In this document: positions 63,240 through 64,000 of the stretch, in pieces
Numbering within the stretch: position 1 is the stretch's first letter
Layout of the letters: each line of letters begins with the position of its first letter
NCBI GenBank assembly: GCA_016758965.1
Contig: JAEPRB010000035.1
Coordinates: forward strand, 176,179 to 240,178
Length of the DNA stretch: 64,000 nt
Direction: 5' to 3'
Source: Circinella minor
Taxonomy: Eukaryota > Mucoromycota > Mucoromycetes > Mucorales > Lichtheimiaceae
The notes under the pieces: generated by a model
The model's database searches: none
The model's input: only the letters and a program-made list of their open reading frames with translations
Told to the model about the DNA's origin: nothing
Translations under genes and position numbers: made by a program

Positions 63240-64000
63240 AGTTTTATTGTACGTGTTTCGTATAATAAATATGTAAAAGAAAAATGTGAAAGTAAAAAAT
63301 CGTGTGGGGAAATCGAAAAGGGAATATGTGATTCTGTATGCAAAATGAGCCCAGCGTGGGAAAAGATAATGTCATATAGGGTCCGACTCTGCCCTTCTAC
63401 TTTCACTCATTTTCAAATTATATTCCTTTATTATTAGTAGCACCATTTTGAATATATGATAATAGTCAGTCTAACATTTAGAACTTTATTAAACAAAAGC
63501 ATTAATACATAGCCTTTTTTACTGGTATCTGAAGGAAAGATAGTGGAAATAAAGTTGAGATTATCCAACAAATTGATTATACGCGTGTTCGGAGTAAGAT
63601 AAGTCTCATCAACACGCACTATGTATTTATGTGTAAATATATCAAGCTACGTATTACTAGAAGATCATATTACTGTACTTTATTATATATTGCTTTGTAT
63701 TATACGTACTTACAATTTCATCGAGTGTTTTTCCATGCTGACTATCTCAAATTATCATCATACACAATAGTTTGACCACGTCATTTTGCTTCAATCAGCT
63801 TTTATATTTTTCGGCTATCTTATCTATTTATTTAATTAAAAAAATAAAAATAGTTCTTATATGCGCTGTGCTTTTAGGGTGTATTTCACTTATAACCGCC
63901 AAAATCGAGAAATTGTTTCAATTTTGTCATTTAGAACACCGCTACTATATATAGTAAATATTATGTTTATCGTGTAACGAAAGTAGGGAAAAAATCTCTG
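63240..64000. other. Intergenic: hydratase promoter, no further gene seen
   Basis: AT-rich DNA upstream of the hydratase gene to the window edge. Frames of about 60 codons (63209-63406 and 63434-63619 minus, 63772-63954 plus) are not convincing. Confidence 0.5.

Overview
The window looks like nuclear DNA from an early-diverging filamentous fungus, most likely Mucoromycota (Mucorales-like). The evidence is AT-rich intergenic DNA, many short introns (about 45 to 150 nt, nearly all GT-AG), Asn/Ser/Gln-rich low-complexity insertions in proteins, and a fungal gene set (Sip3/LAM-type sterol transporter, Ecl1 family, Akr1, Sey1, class II DYRK kinase). Assignment to an order is an inference. I rebuilt gene models by hand from splice signals and frame continuity. 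I recognised no tRNA, rRNA, CRISPR array or intact transposon.

Layout. 1-1.9 kb: no gene. 1.9-14.7 kb: a single-pass membrane protein (+), then three genes on the minus strand: an alpha/beta hydrolase with a GC-AG intron, a 16-exon BAR-PH-VASt-TM protein (LAM1/LAM3-Sip3 type) and a TPR/F-box/LRR protein. 14.7-18.3 kb: a gene desert. 18.3-32.7 kb, all plus: an F-box-like orphan, malic enzyme, two small fungal proteins and the 12-exon SPT6 gene. 33.2-35.3 kb: a four-LIM-domain protein (-), convergent with SPT6. 35.3-40.5 kb: a long divergent intergenic region with a possible secreted orphan. 40.5-48.4 kb (+): a Pom1/DYRK2-type kinase, NAC subunit beta and a mini zinc-finger protein. 49.1-53.4 kb (-): an Ecl1-family protein and the ankyrin-DHHC palmitoyltransferase AKR1. 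53.4-56.4 kb: a gene desert. 56.4-59.7 kb (+): the ER-fusion GTPase SEY1. 60.9-63.2 kb (-): a small membrane protein and an AUH-type enoyl-CoA hydratase.

The genes are mostly independent housekeeping functions: transcription and chromatin (SPT6), cotranslational folding (NAC beta), ER shape and lipid transport (SEY1, LAM/Sip3), palmitoylation (AKR1), polarity and cytoskeleton (LIM protein, DYRK), mitochondrial carbon metabolism (malic enzyme, AUH-like hydratase) and stress or lifespan (Ecl1). There is no obvious cluster and no clear novel multi-gene system. The most unusual signals are a close pair of RFX-type X-boxes at 61.5 kb, a kinase N-terminus of about 1,000 residues full of RRxS sites, in-frame alternative N-termini for malic enzyme and NAC beta, a GC-rich island inside an intron at 10.45 kb, and several decayed or orphan coding fragments.
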